Origin: Herbidospora mongoliensis
Lineage (GTDB): Bacteria; Actinomycetota; Actinomycetes; Streptosporangiales; Streptosporangiaceae
Direction of reading: 5' to 3'
Length of the DNA stretch: 64,000 bases
Assembly: GCF_001570545.1 (NCBI RefSeq)
Contig: NZ_BBXD01000009.1
Span: forward strand, 434,001 to 498,000
Part shown: positions 7,678 to 16,469 of the stretch, piece after piece
Numbering within the stretch: position 1 is the stretch's first letter
Layout: every line of letters starts with the position of its first letter
Position numbers and translations under genes: made by a program
The notes under the pieces: generated by a model
What the model was told of the DNA's origin: nothing
What the model saw: the letters and a program-made list of their open reading frames with translations, nothing else
The model's database searches: none

Positions 7678-9608
7678 GCGTGTGCTCCTCTCGTGCCCAG
7701 GCCCGACATGCCCAGTCTTGTACGATCTCCGAGATCGCCCCCCAGCCACGTGCGCAGCGCTTCCACGTAGTCGCCGGGGGCGTCGGCCGCCAGGCGGTCG
7801 AACTGGGCGCGGCGAGCGGTCAGCAGGTCCCCGACGACGTCGGCGGCCTGTTGCAGGTCGCAATCGAGCAGCCGTTGCAGGGCCAGCACACCGTTGCTGA
7901 CCTCGGCGGGGACCGCGATCTTGTCTTTGTACGTCACCAGGTCGCGCCGCGCCGTCGCGATGTCGGCGAAACACTCCTCCAGCGCCGTTCTCCCGGCGGG
8001 CGGGAGGGCCAGGCCGTACCCGACCAGATCCACCATCAGCCCGGCATGCTCGGCCCGGCGCGTCTGGAGGTGGTCGACCGGGTCGGGGACGCGGCTACGG
8101 GCACTGTTGCCGAGTTCCCACTCGCGGGTCTCAAGGAGCTGCTCGAAATGGGCCGTATCGAGCGGAGCCCTCCCCCACAGGTCGGCCAGGCCCCGTTCGA
8201 CCGGATTGAGCGGCACCGGGGGGTTGTCGGTCAGAAACAGCGGCAGCCGTTTCAGAAACACCTTCCCGCCGGCCACATCTCCGCGTGACTTGAACAGGCG
8301 GTCGACGGTGGTGTCGAGGGCGGCGAGGAAGACGTACCACTGGGAAAGAACCTCGAGTCGATCACGTGACACGCCGTTGTGCGCCGTGACCGTCCACGAC
8401 ACCGCCTGCGGCGAATAGGGCAGGCCCATGCGCCGCGCCCAGTCGGCCGCGGCGGTCCGGGTTCCGCCGGCGAACGGGCTGCTGGGAGCCGGTCTGTCCG
8501 CCAGGGGCTGCTGGAAGGTGGCCCGCCGGTCGACCGGACGATGACCCGCCCACAGCCGGGCCGCCGAGGTGCCGAGACCGGTCGGATGACGCCAGACCGG
8601 CACTTTCGGGTCGGCGTGCCTGGTCGCCTCGTTCATGTACCGCGACGAGCGCAGATGCCACTCGTGCGACCCCGCGTTGGCGTCCTGCAACGACCTGGCG
8701 ATGTTCACCACGGCCAGGCGTTCGGCGGGCGTCAGCGGCAGGTCCGGCAGTTCGGTCAGCAACGTGCTCTCGAACTGCAGCAGCCGCGACGTGAGCAGGT
8801 CGTTCGTCGTGTCGGCGGCCTCCTGCGGGGTCATCCCGAGGAACTCGCGCAGCACGAGGACGAAGTTGTGGATCTCGCCCTCGACCTCCGTCTCCCGCTG
8901 GTAGGAGAAGACGTCGTTGAGCAGCACCTGCGCGTCGGTGAAGGTGTCCCGCATGACCTGGACCGGCCGCGACGCCCACACGTGATCAGGGAGTGGGGTG
9001 CCGTTGACCAGCTCGATCAGGTCGGCCACCCAGCGACCGGCCCCGGCGCCGCGGCGGCGCTCCAGGTAGTCGATGGGGTTCGGGACTCGTCCCGCCGCCA
9101 GGTTGCCGAGTTCCCAGAAGGCGTCGTCCATCTGCGCGAACGTGTTGTCGCCGAACCGCCGCCGCCACTCCTGGGTGGTGCCCGGCACGGTCCGCGCCCA
9201 CAGCTCCGCCAGAGTCGCCTGTACGGGATCGGTCGCCTCCGGAACCGGCTGCGCCAGGTCGGCGGGCATGAACGCGCGCACGTCGGCCAGCCACGCGGCC
9301 GCCCCGATGACGTCACCCGTCGCCTTGTAGTGGCGCAGGAACCAGTCGTCGAAGTAGAACCCCCAGAAGTACCAGTCGGTCAGCAGGTCGAGCTGGGCCG
9401 GGGTCGCGTCCGGGAAGCAGTAGGCGGCGAACAGGGCCAGGTCGATGGAGTCGGCCGTGGCCGCGTCCCAGGTGCCCTCGTCGATCAGGCCGTGCCGGGC
9501 GGCCCAGGCGCGGTTGTGCGCGCGGGACGCCTCGACGTGCGGGTTCAGCCGCGGCGGCCAGGGGCGGTAGAAGTCGGGCAGCTCGAAGGGCCGCCCCGTG
9601 GTGGGCAC
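7662..9608 (-). CDS. Two-domain class I terpene synthase, geosmin-synthase-like, probable encapsulin cargo
   Basis: A 648-aa protein with two terpene-cyclase domains. The N-terminal domain (about 5-330) follows germacradienol/geosmin synthase closely: FELPDFYRPWPPRLNPHVE at the start, metal motif D87-D88-W-F (DDHFL in geosmin synthase) and an intact NSE motif NDVFSYQRE (N231, S235, E239). The C-terminal domain (about 385-610) is degenerate, with DTTVD at 432-436 and RDLVTYKDK at 555-563. Geosmin synthases are about 725 aa, so this is shorter. A Pro/Ser/Gly-rich linker (about 355-385) and the C-terminal tail are candidate cargo-loading segments. The GTG start at 9608 lies three bases after the upstream shell gene. 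It should ionise a prenyl diphosphate, probably farnesyl diphosphate, inside the shell; whether it makes geosmin is doubtful. Confidence 0.88.
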   Translation of the reverse strand: MPTTGRPFELPDFYRPWPPRLNPHVEASRAHNRAWAARHGLIDEGTWDAATADSIDLALFAAYCFPDATPAQLDLLTDWYFWGFYFDDWFLRHYKATGDVIGAAAWLADVRAFMPADLAQPVPEATDPVQATLAELWARTVPGTTQEWRRRFGDNTFAQMDDAFWELGNLAAGRVPNPIDYLERRRGAGAGRWVADLIELVNGTPLPDHVWASRPVQVMRDTFTDAQVLLNDVFSYQRETEVEGEIHNFVLVLREFLGMTPQEAADTTNDLLTSRLLQFESTLLTELPDLPLTPAERLAVVNIARSLQDANAGSHEWHLRSSRYMNEATRHADPKVPVWRHPTGLGTSAARLWAGHRPVDRRATFQQPLADRPAPSSPFAGGTRTAAADWARRMGLPYSPQAVSWTVTAHNGVSRDRLEVLSQWYVFLAALDTTVDRLFKSRGDVAGGKVFLKRLPLFLTDNPPVPLNPVERGLADLWGRAPLDTAHFEQLLETREWELGNSARSRVPDPVDHLQTRRAEHAGLMVDLVGYGLALPPAGRTALEECFADIATARRDLVTYKDKIAVPAEVSNGVLALQRLLDCDLQQAADVVGDLLTARRAQFDRLAADAPGDYVEALRTWLGGDLGDRTRLGMSGLGTRGAHAWRPA

Positions 9609-9611
9609 CGG

Positions 9612-11033
9612 CTAGTCCCGGTGGCCGAGCTCGACGTTCTCCAGCACACCCAGCGCGTCCGGCACCAGCACGGCGGCGCTGTAGTAGGCGCTGACCAGGT
9701 AGGAGATGATCGCCTGCTCGTTGACGCCCATGAACCGCACGTTGAGGCCGGGCTCGTACTCGTCCGGCAGACCCGTCTGGTGCAGCCCGACGACGCCCTG
9801 GCTGTCCTCGCCCGTCCGCATCAGGATCATGGACGAGACGCCGGTGTCGCTGATCGGCATCTTGTTGCACGTGAGGATCGGCACCCCGCGCCAGGCCGGC
9901 ATCTCGCGGCCCAGCAGGTTGACCGTGCTGGGGTAGAGGCCCAGCTTGGAGCACTCGCGGCCGAACGCGGCGATGGCGTGCGGGTGGGCCAGGAAGACCG
10001 TAGGTTCCTTCCAGACGACGGCGAGCAGGTCGTCGAGGTCGTCCGGAGTGGGCGGCCCGGACCGGGTGGAGATCCGGTGGCCGTGGTCGGCGTTGTGCAG
10101 CAGACCGAAGTCGCGGTTGTTGACGATCTCGTGTTCCTGGCGCTCGCGCAGCGCCTCGACGGTGAGGCGGAGCTGCTGCTCGACCTGGTTCATCGGCTCG
10201 TTGTAGAGGTCCGCGACCCTCGAATGGACCCTGAGGACCGTTTGCGCGACGGAGAGCTCGTACTCGCGCGGGTGGGTCTCGTAGGCGACGTAGGTGTGCG
10301 GGAGGGTGGGCTCGCCCTGATGACCCGAGGAGAGCTCGATGGCGGCTTCGCCGTCGGCGTCGGTGTGGGGGGTCTCGGCGTGCAGCCTGGCGTCCAGATG
10401 AGCTCTGAGGCCTGTCGCCCGGGCCGCGACCTCGGCGAACGCCTCTTTCGTCAGCGACAGCAGGACGCAGGGGGTGACGGCGCGGAAGCCGAACTCCCAG
10501 ACGCCGTGCTCGTCGATGAGCGCCTGCTCACCGAAGTAGGCGCCGTCGGACAGGACGCCCAGCGACACCGGGTGGCCGTACTTGCCCGCTCCCAGCCGGT
10601 CGACCTTGCCGTGGGCGAGGATGTGGAACCGGTCGACTTCCTGTTCCGGGGTGACGATCAGGTCGCCGGGGGCGTATTCGGTCTGGACGAACCGGTCCGC
10701 GAGCGCGGCCAGGACCTCCCCGTCGGCGTAGCCCTTGAGCAGGGGCAGCTCGCCCAGCTCCTGCGGGATGACCTGGACCCGGGCGCCCGTCTTGATGCAC
10801 TGGATGCGGCCGTCGCCGATCGTGTAGCTCAGGCGGCGGTTGACTCTGTACGTGCCGCCGGCGACCTCCACCCAGGGCAGGACCTTCAGCAGCCAGCGGG
10901 ACGAGATGCCCTGCATCTGCGGGACCGACTTGGTGGTGGTCGCGAGGTTGCGTGCCGCGGCGGTGCCGAGGCTGGAGGCGTGCTCGGCGGCCGCTGCCGC
11001 GGCGGTGAGGTCGGCGTTGATCTCGGTGGTCAT
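9612..11033 (-). CDS. Family 2B encapsulin shell protein with cyclic-nucleotide-binding domain
   Basis: A 473-aa protein. Residues 1-90 form the N-terminal arm and first shell segment. Residues 95-215 are a CRP-like cNMP-binding beta-barrel inserted into the shell fold ([15 protein letters not shown], then [10 protein letters not shown] as the phosphate-binding cassette); the cassette lacks the usual R-A-A-S ending, so binding of cAMP is not assured. Residues 225-473 are the HK97-like shell region. This insertion defines family 2B encapsulins, which are associated with terpene cyclases. ATG 11033 follows AAGGG. It is the first gene of the operon with the cyclase and the second shell protein, so a mixed two-component shell is likely. 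Confidence 0.88.
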   Translation of the reverse strand: MTTEINADLTAAAAAAEHASSLGTAAARNLATTTKSVPQMQGISSRWLLKVLPWVEVAGGTYRVNRRLSYTIGDGRIQCIKTGARVQVIPQELGELPLLKGYADGEVLAALADRFVQTEYAPGDLIVTPEQEVDRFHILAHGKVDRLGAGKYGHPVSLGVLSDGAYFGEQALIDEHGVWEFGFRAVTPCVLLSLTKEAFAEVAARATGLRAHLDARLHAETPHTDADGEAAIELSSGHQGEPTLPHTYVAYETHPREYELSVAQTVLRVHSRVADLYNEPMNQVEQQLRLTVEALRERQEHEIVNNRDFGLLHNADHGHRISTRSGPPTPDDLDDLLAVVWKEPTVFLAHPHAIAAFGRECSKLGLYPSTVNLLGREMPAWRGVPILTCNKMPISDTGVSSMILMRTGEDSQGVVGLHQTGLPDEYEPGLNVRFMGVNEQAIISYLVSAYYSAAVLVPDALGVLENVELGHRD

Positions 11034-11104
11034 CGGACGCCCTTCACGAGGGAGGGGCCTGCCCCCTCCGACGTGGATCACGTTGACGAAACCACGGCGC
11101 TCAG

Positions 11105-11133
11105 CCAGGCGAGATGGGCAACCCTTTGCCTGG
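11105..11133. promoter_or_regulatory. Inverted repeat upstream of the encapsulin operon
   Basis: CCAGGC (11105-11110) and GCCTGG (11128-11133) flank 17 bp in the 152-bp gap between the encapsulin operon start and the unknown gene ending at 11186. Its position 72 bp before the shell-protein ATG would suit an operator or the stem of a leader hairpin. No convincing -10/-35 pair was found, so support is weak. Confidence 0.25.
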
Positions 11134-11185
11134 TCCTGCGACTACGCTGGCGGTGCTTCGTCAAGATCAGGGGCCGTTGGCCGCC

Positions 11186-11557
11186 TCACCTCGCAGGGGC
11201 GATGACGATATCGGCTTGCGGGTCATAACAGATCAGCCCGTGGCGGTTGGCCAGGAACCTCAGATTGGCCGCGACCATGACGCTCCTCGACCAGGAGATG
11301 GCCGCCAGCCGAAAACCCGGACCGGTGTAGAGCGCTGCCATCCATGGGGAGTCGTCGATTTCCTCGTCGGACATCTCCTCGGTCAGGTCTGGATAAAGCG
11401 ACACCACTTCAGCATGGAAAGCAGCCACAGCGGAAGAATCGGGCACGAGACCCGTTCTCTCCTCGCAGAGTCCTCTGTAGATTTCGAGGGCTCGGGTGGC
11501 ATCGACGCCTTCCGGCGCATACCAGAACGCCAAATCAAAGCTCGCGGATATCTCCAG
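11186..11557 (-). CDS. Small protein of unknown function, start unclear
   Basis: A coding frame of up to 124 codons. It reads ISASFDLAFWYAPEGVDA, then ALEIYRGLCEE, an acidic stretch EEMSDEEIDDSPW and a hydrophobic end SVMVAANLRFLANRHGL ending IVIAPAR. This resembles a common actinobacterial hypothetical family; I cannot name a function. No ATG or GTG lies upstream in frame after the terminator hairpin at 11572-11603, so the start is either CTG 11557 or TTG 11533, or the gene has lost its beginning. It follows the RTX-like gene on the same strand but is separated from it by that hairpin. Confidence 0.5.
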   Translation of the reverse strand: MEISASFDLAFWYAPEGVDATRALEIYRGLCEERTGLVPDSSAVAAFHAEVVSLYPDLTEEMSDEEIDDSPWMAALYTGPGFRLAAISWSRSVMVAANLRFLANRHGLICYDPQADIVIAPAR

Positions 11558-11571
11558 CCAAGCACAGGGGA

Positions 11572-11603
11572 ACGGCGCCCCGCCCGGACGGGCGGAGCGC
11601 CGT
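11572..11603 (-). terminator. Hairpin terminator after the RTX-like gene
   Basis: ACGGCGC (11572-11578) pairs with GCGCCGT (11597-11603), and the inner CCGCCCG pairs with GGGCGG around a GAC loop, giving a long GC-rich stem 10 bp beyond the stop of the minus-strand RTX-like gene. A classic actinomycete terminator without a strong T-run. Confidence 0.75.
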
Positions 11604-11612
11604 GATCTCAGC

Positions 11613-12395
11613 CTAGAAGCGCTGGACGTCCTCGCAGGAGATCGGCGCCGCGTCGATGCCCTCCTTGTCGAGAACGATCGAGTCGTCGCCCTTGCCGCAG
11701 TCGAGGTCGGTGTCCTTGGCCAGGTCCTTGGCGAAGAGCTCGTCGTCGCCGCCCAGGCCGAACAGCTTGTCGCCGGCGCCGCCGCCGTCGTCGATGCGGT
11801 TGTCGGCGAAGTTCGCACCGGTCAGGAAGTCACCGCCGAGGGTGGAGCCGACGATGTTCTCGACGTCGTCGCGGACGTTGTCGTTGTCGACGTCGCGCCC
11901 GTCGTTCGTGTTGTTGTCGAGGCTGACCCGGACGGGGCGATCGCTGCTCTTGTAGCTGATCGTGTCGGTGCCGACGCCGCCGATCCAGGTGACGTTGTGG
12001 CCCTGGGCGGCCTTGCTGCCGCCGATCAGGCTGTCGTTGCCCGCGCCGCCGTTGACGGTGCCCTTGATCGGGACCCCGACGCTGAAGGAGTCGTTCAGGT
12101 CGCCCAGGTCGGCCACGAACTCCGTCGCGGCGGTGCCACAGGTGACCGCGCGCGGCGACAGCTTCACGCAGCCGCCCTTCGGGGTCAGGTTGACGGTGTC
12201 GAAGACGGCGATCTGGCCGTTGAACAGGGTGATCGAGGCGCTGTTGACGCTCTGCGTGCCGGCCGTGTAGGTGATCTTGCCGTTCTTCAGCTCGACGGTG
12301 CCCGCGGTGGCGGCGTGGCCGGTGCCGGCGAAGGCGGTGGCCAGGGCGGTGGCGGCCAGGGCGAGGGTGGACACCCGGGTGATGAAGGTACGCAT
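11613..12395 (-). CDS. Secreted RTX-like calcium-binding repeat protein
   Basis: A 260-aa exported protein. Residues 1-28 form a Sec signal peptide ending in TGHA followed by ATAG. The mature part contains hemolysin-type nonapeptide motifs (NGGAGNDSLIGG, GGVGTDTISY, GGGAGDKLFGLGGDDELF) and Asp-rich loops NTNDGRDVDNDNVRDD, all expected to bind calcium and form a parallel beta-roll. C-terminal LDCGKGDDSIVLD and SCEDVQRF add a pair of cysteines. No enzymatic domain is visible, so a structural or cell-surface role is likely. ATG 12395 follows AAAGGAAC. It is followed by the hairpin at 11572-11603, so it is probably monocistronic. Confidence 0.85.
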   Translation of the reverse strand: MRTFITRVSTLALAATALATAFAGTGHAATAGTVELKNGKITYTAGTQSVNSASITLFNGQIAVFDTVNLTPKGGCVKLSPRAVTCGTAATEFVADLGDLNDSFSVGVPIKGTVNGGAGNDSLIGGSKAAQGHNVTWIGGVGTDTISYKSSDRPVRVSLDNNTNDGRDVDNDNVRDDVENIVGSTLGGDFLTGANFADNRIDDGGGAGDKLFGLGGDDELFAKDLAKDTDLDCGKGDDSIVLDKEGIDAAPISCEDVQRF

Positions 12396-12561
12396 CTCAG
12401 TTCCTTTGTCTCTCTGTAGGAGTGATTCGCGAACCAGTACGGGGGCTTCTGTCCAGGCAGTTCCGTTGTGTGCAGAACTCCACATTCGCCGGGTGATCTC
12501 TCAGCGCGGATATAGACAAGTACAGGACCTATACAGACGATGATGAGATATTGTCTCCGGC

Positions 12562-12843
12562 ATGACAGGCACCGAGCAACAGGCTTCCGCCCTGGAAAAC
12601 GACCGTTGCGCGAACTGCGCGACCGGGATCAGGGACGACATCGGCATCCTCCGGACCGCGCAGGTGGAGATGGAGCGCAACGTGGACACCGTGCGCCTGA
12701 CGGTGCGCGTTCTGCGCGAGAACGATCTGCCCGTGATCCGGGGTGGCATGGACATCGTCCGCGACCACCTGACCCACCTCAGAACCGGCCAGGCCGAGGT
12801 CCGGGACCTGCTGGCCGACATCGTCCGTCGCCTGGACGCATGA
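12562..12843 (+). CDS. Small coiled-coil protein A
   Basis: A 93-aa, highly charged protein predicted to be almost all helix: ENDRCANCATGIRDDIGIL with one CxxC near the start, then heptad-like TVRLTVRVLRENDLPVI and LTHLRTGQAEVRDLLADIV. It is paralogous to the next gene (GQAEVRDLLADIVRRL against GQTEIRDMLAAFL). No catalytic or membrane motif is present. The ATG at 12562 has no strong ribosome site but lies about 20 nt after a TATACAGACGATGATGAGATA region and may be leaderless or near-leaderless. Function unknown; the tandem arrangement suggests heteromeric coiled-coil partners. Confidence 0.6.
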   Translation: MTGTEQQASALENDRCANCATGIRDDIGILRTAQVEMERNVDTVRLTVRVLRENDLPVIRGGMDIVRDHLTHLRTGQAEVRDLLADIVRRLDA

Positions 12844-12902
12844 CGCGAAAGCGCAGATCACTTGTGGACGGGCACAGACCTCAAGAGGAGTCGGTCACTA
12901 CT

Positions 12903-13304
12903 ATGAGCAGCATGTCTGAGCGTCCCATCGAAGAGCGCATGAACTGGGCGGAGTTGAACATCCCAGACATCCGCGACGACATGGGCGTGATTCGCGACAG
13001 CGTCAAGGAGACCCGCCTGAACGTCAGGCGACTCCGCGAGGACGTCCAAGGGGTGGACGAACGCATCACCGTCCTCCAGAGCGACGTGTCGGTGATGAAG
13101 ATCGACATCACCGAGATCAGAACCGATGTCGCGAACATGTGCCTGGGGCAAGTCCGGATAGAGAACGTCCTCAACGCCATGCGCGGCGACATCGACACTA
13201 TGCGCAGCGACATCGACGGTCTCAAGGCTGGGCAGGACAAGCTGCAAGCTGGGCAGACGGAGATTCGGGACATGCTCGCCGCCTTCCTGCAGCGCAGCAG
13301 CTGA
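12903..13304 (+). CDS. Small coiled-coil protein B
   Basis: A 133-aa protein with continuous heptad character from about residue 20 onward: DDMGVIRDSVKETRLNVRRL, DERITVLQSDVSVMKIDI, and repeated DIDTMRSDIDGLKAGQDKL-type segments. It starts at ATG 12903 after AAGAGGAG (about 11 bases); ATG 12912 is an alternative. It lies 59 nt downstream of its shorter paralogue and ends in a matching GQTEIRDMLAAF segment, so the pair probably arose by duplication. No enzymatic signature. It could be a scaffold or a cytoskeleton-like element; that is only a guess from composition. Confidence 0.62.
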   Translation: MSSMSERPIEERMNWAELNIPDIRDDMGVIRDSVKETRLNVRRLREDVQGVDERITVLQSDVSVMKIDITEIRTDVANMCLGQVRIENVLNAMRGDIDTMRSDIDGLKAGQDKLQAGQTEIRDMLAAFLQRSS

Positions 13305-13350
13305 TCTCCGCTAGATGCGGAGAAGGCCCTGACCGGGGTCCGACAGGGCC
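13305..13350. terminator. Double hairpin between convergent genes
   Basis: Two adjacent hairpins fill the 64-bp convergent gap: TCTCCGC/GCGGAGA (13305-13323) and GGCCCTG/CAGGGCC (13325-13350). Their position between the stop of coiled-coil protein B and the stop of the isomerase on the other strand makes a bidirectional terminator likely. Confidence 0.75.
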
Positions 13351-13368
13351 TCCCGCGCCGGTCAGGTC

Positions 13369-15003
13369 TCAGCTGAGGTTCGCCTCGCCGCAGATGTGCA
13401 CCTTTACTCCGAGTTCGTTGAACAGTGCCGCCTTCGCTACCAACGCCTTGTCCGCCGTCTCCGCGTCAGGCGCGTAGGCCACGTTCAGGTGGTTCGCCTT
13501 GTGCCGGGCCATGAACTGGTCGCGGCTCACGCCGTGGAACACCGCGTGCATGATCGGCCACGCCGGTGTCGTCGCCAGCGAGCGCCGTTCGGTCTCCTCG
13601 GCAGGCAGGGAGACGGCGGAGGCTCGCCCCAGGTCGACATGCAGCGAGCCGCCCTGCAGAAACACCCTGCTCCACACGATCTCGCCCGGCTTGCAGACGC
13701 CCTTGATGGTCGACCCGCCCAGTGGGAAGTAGACGGGATCCTGCCGCCAGCCCTCGGCATCCGCGTAGCCGTTCTCGAAGTGCGACGGCGGGACCGAGCC
13801 CGAGATCTCGAAGACCCAGACGAACTGGCCGTCGTACTCCTCGCCCCAGCGCACATCGTGCAGGGTCGTCGCGGGGTCGAGGCCCATCGCGGTCCAGATG
13901 CGGTTGGTGATCAGAGCGTCGACGGCGACGCCCTCGTCGGCCTCGTTGAAGTGCGGGAGCGGGACACCGTCCCAGAGGACGCGGGAACCGTCGCGGGAGG
14001 TGACCGGCGGGCGCGAGGCGTTGTTCAGCAGGCCTTCGGCCAGGTCAGAGGCGGGTGAGAGGTCTTTGAGGCCCTGCTGGTATTGGATGCCGACGGCGTC
14101 CAGGCCGTAGTCGTCGCTGATGCGCAGTGCGGCGATGTACATCTTGTACTGCCACCTGAGCTGCACCTCGGTCAGCTCGGTCGCCTCGTCGGTGCCCAGT
14201 TTGAAGGTCATGCCCTGCGACAGGAGCCAGGCGCCGACTGCGTCGGCTTCTTCATCTGTCGTACGGAGCATCTCGGCCCACAACGCGCTCTGCGACAGAC
14301 GTTCCTTGTAGATGCCGATCGGGTTCAGCAGTTCGTCGTCGATGATGGCGTTGTACATGCCCATGCAGCCCTCGTCGAAGACGCCGATGATCGCCTTGTC
14401 GTCAAGGAGCTGGCCGGCCAGGGCGACGCCGAGGTCGCGTTCCGCGCTCTTCGCCAGTTCCGGCAGGTCGTGCACGTGGGACGCGTCGTGCGGGATCGTC
14501 CCGGTATCGACCCAGCTGCGGAGACCGGCCTTGAACCAGTCGTCCTGGAAGTCGACACTCCAGATCGTCGAGTAGGCCACGCCCATCTTCGTCATGCCGG
14601 AGTTCAGGCCCAGCAGGCCGACCAGTCCGGGCCACGTCCCCTCGAAGTTGGCGAGCGTCAGGATCGGGCCGCGGTGGGTGCGGAGCCCGGCCAGCACATG
14701 GTGGCTGTACTGCCACACGGCCTCGGCGACGATCAGTGGGGCGTCCGGAGGGATGGTTTTGAAGACCTCCAGGCCCATCCGCTGGCTGGAGATGAAACCG
14801 TGGCCCGTGGTCTCAGAAACCTCGTTGGCGCGCACGACCGTCCAGCCGAGTTCGGCGAAAGCGGCGGTCACGTCGGCTTCCATCTGGACCTGGGTCGGCC
14901 ATCCCGCCAGGTTGGCCGACAGGCGCAGGTCGCCGCTGGCGATCAGGTAGGCGGTCTTCGGCGGCGCGGATGGGCGTTCGGTGGCAGGGGGGAAGGTGTA
15001 CAT
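13369..15003 (-). CDS. L-fucose/L-arabinose isomerase family protein
   Basis: A 544-aa protein of the fucose/arabinose isomerase superfamily, metal-dependent aldose-ketose isomerases of about 500-590 aa. The N-terminal half has PLIVAEAVWQYSHHVLAG and TLANFEGTWPGLVGLL; the middle has GVFDEGCMGMYNAIIDDE, where the acidic residues correspond to the metal-binding region; the C-terminal half has WPIMHAVFHGVSRDQFMARH, typical of the substrate domain. It overlaps the upstream kinase by ATGA, so isomerase and kinase would convert an imported sugar to a ketose phosphate. The exact sugar is not readable. Last gene of the long minus-strand string; terminator at 13305-13350. Confidence 0.8.
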   Translation of the reverse strand: MYTFPPATERPSAPPKTAYLIASGDLRLSANLAGWPTQVQMEADVTAAFAELGWTVVRANEVSETTGHGFISSQRMGLEVFKTIPPDAPLIVAEAVWQYSHHVLAGLRTHRGPILTLANFEGTWPGLVGLLGLNSGMTKMGVAYSTIWSVDFQDDWFKAGLRSWVDTGTIPHDASHVHDLPELAKSAERDLGVALAGQLLDDKAIIGVFDEGCMGMYNAIIDDELLNPIGIYKERLSQSALWAEMLRTTDEEADAVGAWLLSQGMTFKLGTDEATELTEVQLRWQYKMYIAALRISDDYGLDAVGIQYQQGLKDLSPASDLAEGLLNNASRPPVTSRDGSRVLWDGVPLPHFNEADEGVAVDALITNRIWTAMGLDPATTLHDVRWGEEYDGQFVWVFEISGSVPPSHFENGYADAEGWRQDPVYFPLGGSTIKGVCKPGEIVWSRVFLQGGSLHVDLGRASAVSLPAEETERRSLATTPAWPIMHAVFHGVSRDQFMARHKANHLNVAYAPDAETADKALVAKAALFNELGVKVHICGEANLS

Positions 15004-16469
15004 CAGGGTGCTCCTCCGGAGGAAAGGCGGCGTTCCCGGGCCGCGAGGGCGTGGGACAGGTCGCGGGTGGCGGGATAGAGGTCGCGGTAGAGGGTGTAAA
15101 GCTCGTCGTAGGCCGGGTCCGGCACAGGGGTGACGATGGCGGCCGGTGGATTCCAGTCGGTGATGGCGGCGCCGCTCGTCGCACGGGCCGCCAGATAGGC
15201 GGCGCCGTAGGAGGCGCCGATGGTGACGGTGGGGATGACCTGGGGCAGGCCGGTGACGTCGCTGACGATCTGGGTCCACAGACCGCCCCGCACACCGCCG
15301 CCGACCGCGATCACCCGCGACACCTCGGCGCCGGTCTCCCGTAGCGCTTCCACGTTGTGCCGGACACCGAGCGCGGTCGCTTCCAAAGCGGCCCGGTAGA
15401 GGTCGCCCCGGGTGTGGCTGAGGGTCAGACCTGCGATGATTCCCCGGGCGTCAGGATCTTGGATGGGTGTACGTTCCCCGGCGAAATACGGCAGCATCAG
15501 CAGGCCGTGGGCGCCGGGGCCCGAGGCTTCGGCCTCGGTCAGCAGCTCCGGATAGCTGGCGCCGGTCAGGTCGCGCACCCAGGAGGTGATCGCGCCCGAT
15601 GTCGCCATTCCGCCGGCCAGGTTGTGGGAGCCGGCGTAGGCGCCGACCGTGCCCCACATCGATCGTGTACGCAATGGTGCATCGACCGTGGCGATGAGGA
15701 ACATCGTGGTGCCGTACATGAGCATGAGGTCGCCGGGGTTGCAGGCGTCCACGCTGACCGCCTCGGTCCAGGCGTCGATCGAGCCGGTGATGACGGGGGT
15801 TCCGGCGGAAATGCCCGCCAGATTCGATTTCACCGAGCCGGCGATCTCGTCCGACCAGCGCAGTCGCGGCAGGTCCAGGCCGGGAGCCACCAGGGGCGCC
15901 CATGACGGGTCCCAGCCGGTTCCGTCGAACATCGGCGTGCACTGGCTGGCCGAGTGGTGGTCGAGGGCGTATTCGCCGGTCAGGCGGTAGAGGAGCCACG
16001 ACGCCGGCATGAACAGGCGGCGGGCACGCGCCCAGGTCTCCGGTTCGTGCGCGGCGACCCAGCGCAGTTTCGGGCCGACGGCCTGGGACGACAGCACCGA
16101 GCCGCAGCGCTCCAAGATCGCGTCAGGGCCGCCCAGGAGTTCGTCGAGCTCGGCGATCTCCGCTGAGGCGCGGGTGTCGACGCCGTAGAGGATCGCGGGA
16201 CGGAGCGGAGTGCCGTCTTCGTCGGTCAGCAGGGCGCACGGTCCCATGCCGCTCACGCCGACCGCCGTGATCTCCCGCCCGGACGTCAGCTCCTCGGCCA
16301 GGGAGACGAATTCGGCCCACCAGATCTCGCCGTCCATCTCCACGTGGCCGGGGTGCGGGCGGGCGACGCGGTGTTCTCGTACAGATGAGACAAGGACCGT
16401 TCCCGAGCCGTCGACCAGCACGCCTTTGGTCGACGAGGTGCCGATGTCGACACCGAAGAACAACGTCAT
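15003..16469 (-). CDS. FGGY-family sugar kinase (xylulokinase-like)
   Basis: A 488-aa carbohydrate kinase with both FGGY domains. The N-terminal phosphate-1 motif is GVDIGTSSTKGVLVDG; the catalytic-loop region TAVGVSGMGPCALLTDEDGT is typical of xylulokinases; the FGGY C-terminal signature appears as VRHNVEALRETGAEVSRVIAVGGG region, followed by WTQIVSDVTGLPQ. It should phosphorylate the ketose made by the adjacent isomerase with ATP in the cytosol. Start ATG 16469 overlaps the LacI stop (ATGA) and the gene overlaps the isomerase start, so regulator, kinase and isomerase are translationally linked. Confidence 0.87.
   Translation of the reverse strand: MTLFFGVDIGTSSTKGVLVDGSGTVLVSSVREHRVARPHPGHVEMDGEIWWAEFVSLAEELTSGREITAVGVSGMGPCALLTDEDGTPLRPAILYGVDTRASAEIAELDELLGGPDAILERCGSVLSSQAVGPKLRWVAAHEPETWARARRLFMPASWLLYRLTGEYALDHHSASQCTPMFDGTGWDPSWAPLVAPGLDLPRLRWSDEIAGSVKSNLAGISAGTPVITGSIDAWTEAVSVDACNPGDLMLMYGTTMFLIATVDAPLRTRSMWGTVGAYAGSHNLAGGMATSGAITSWVRDLTGASYPELLTEAEASGPGAHGLLMLPYFAGERTPIQDPDARGIIAGLTLSHTRGDLYRAALEATALGVRHNVEALRETGAEVSRVIAVGGGVRGGLWTQIVSDVTGLPQVIPTVTIGASYGAAYLAARATSGAAITDWNPPAAIVTPVPDPAYDELYTLYRDLYPATRDLSHALAARERRLSSGGAP

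Noticed and set aside
11105-11133. Inverted repeat before the encapsulin operon considered as a riboswitch
   Set aside because: Only one short stem is visible and no known riboswitch core motif is present; kept only as a weak regulatory candidate.
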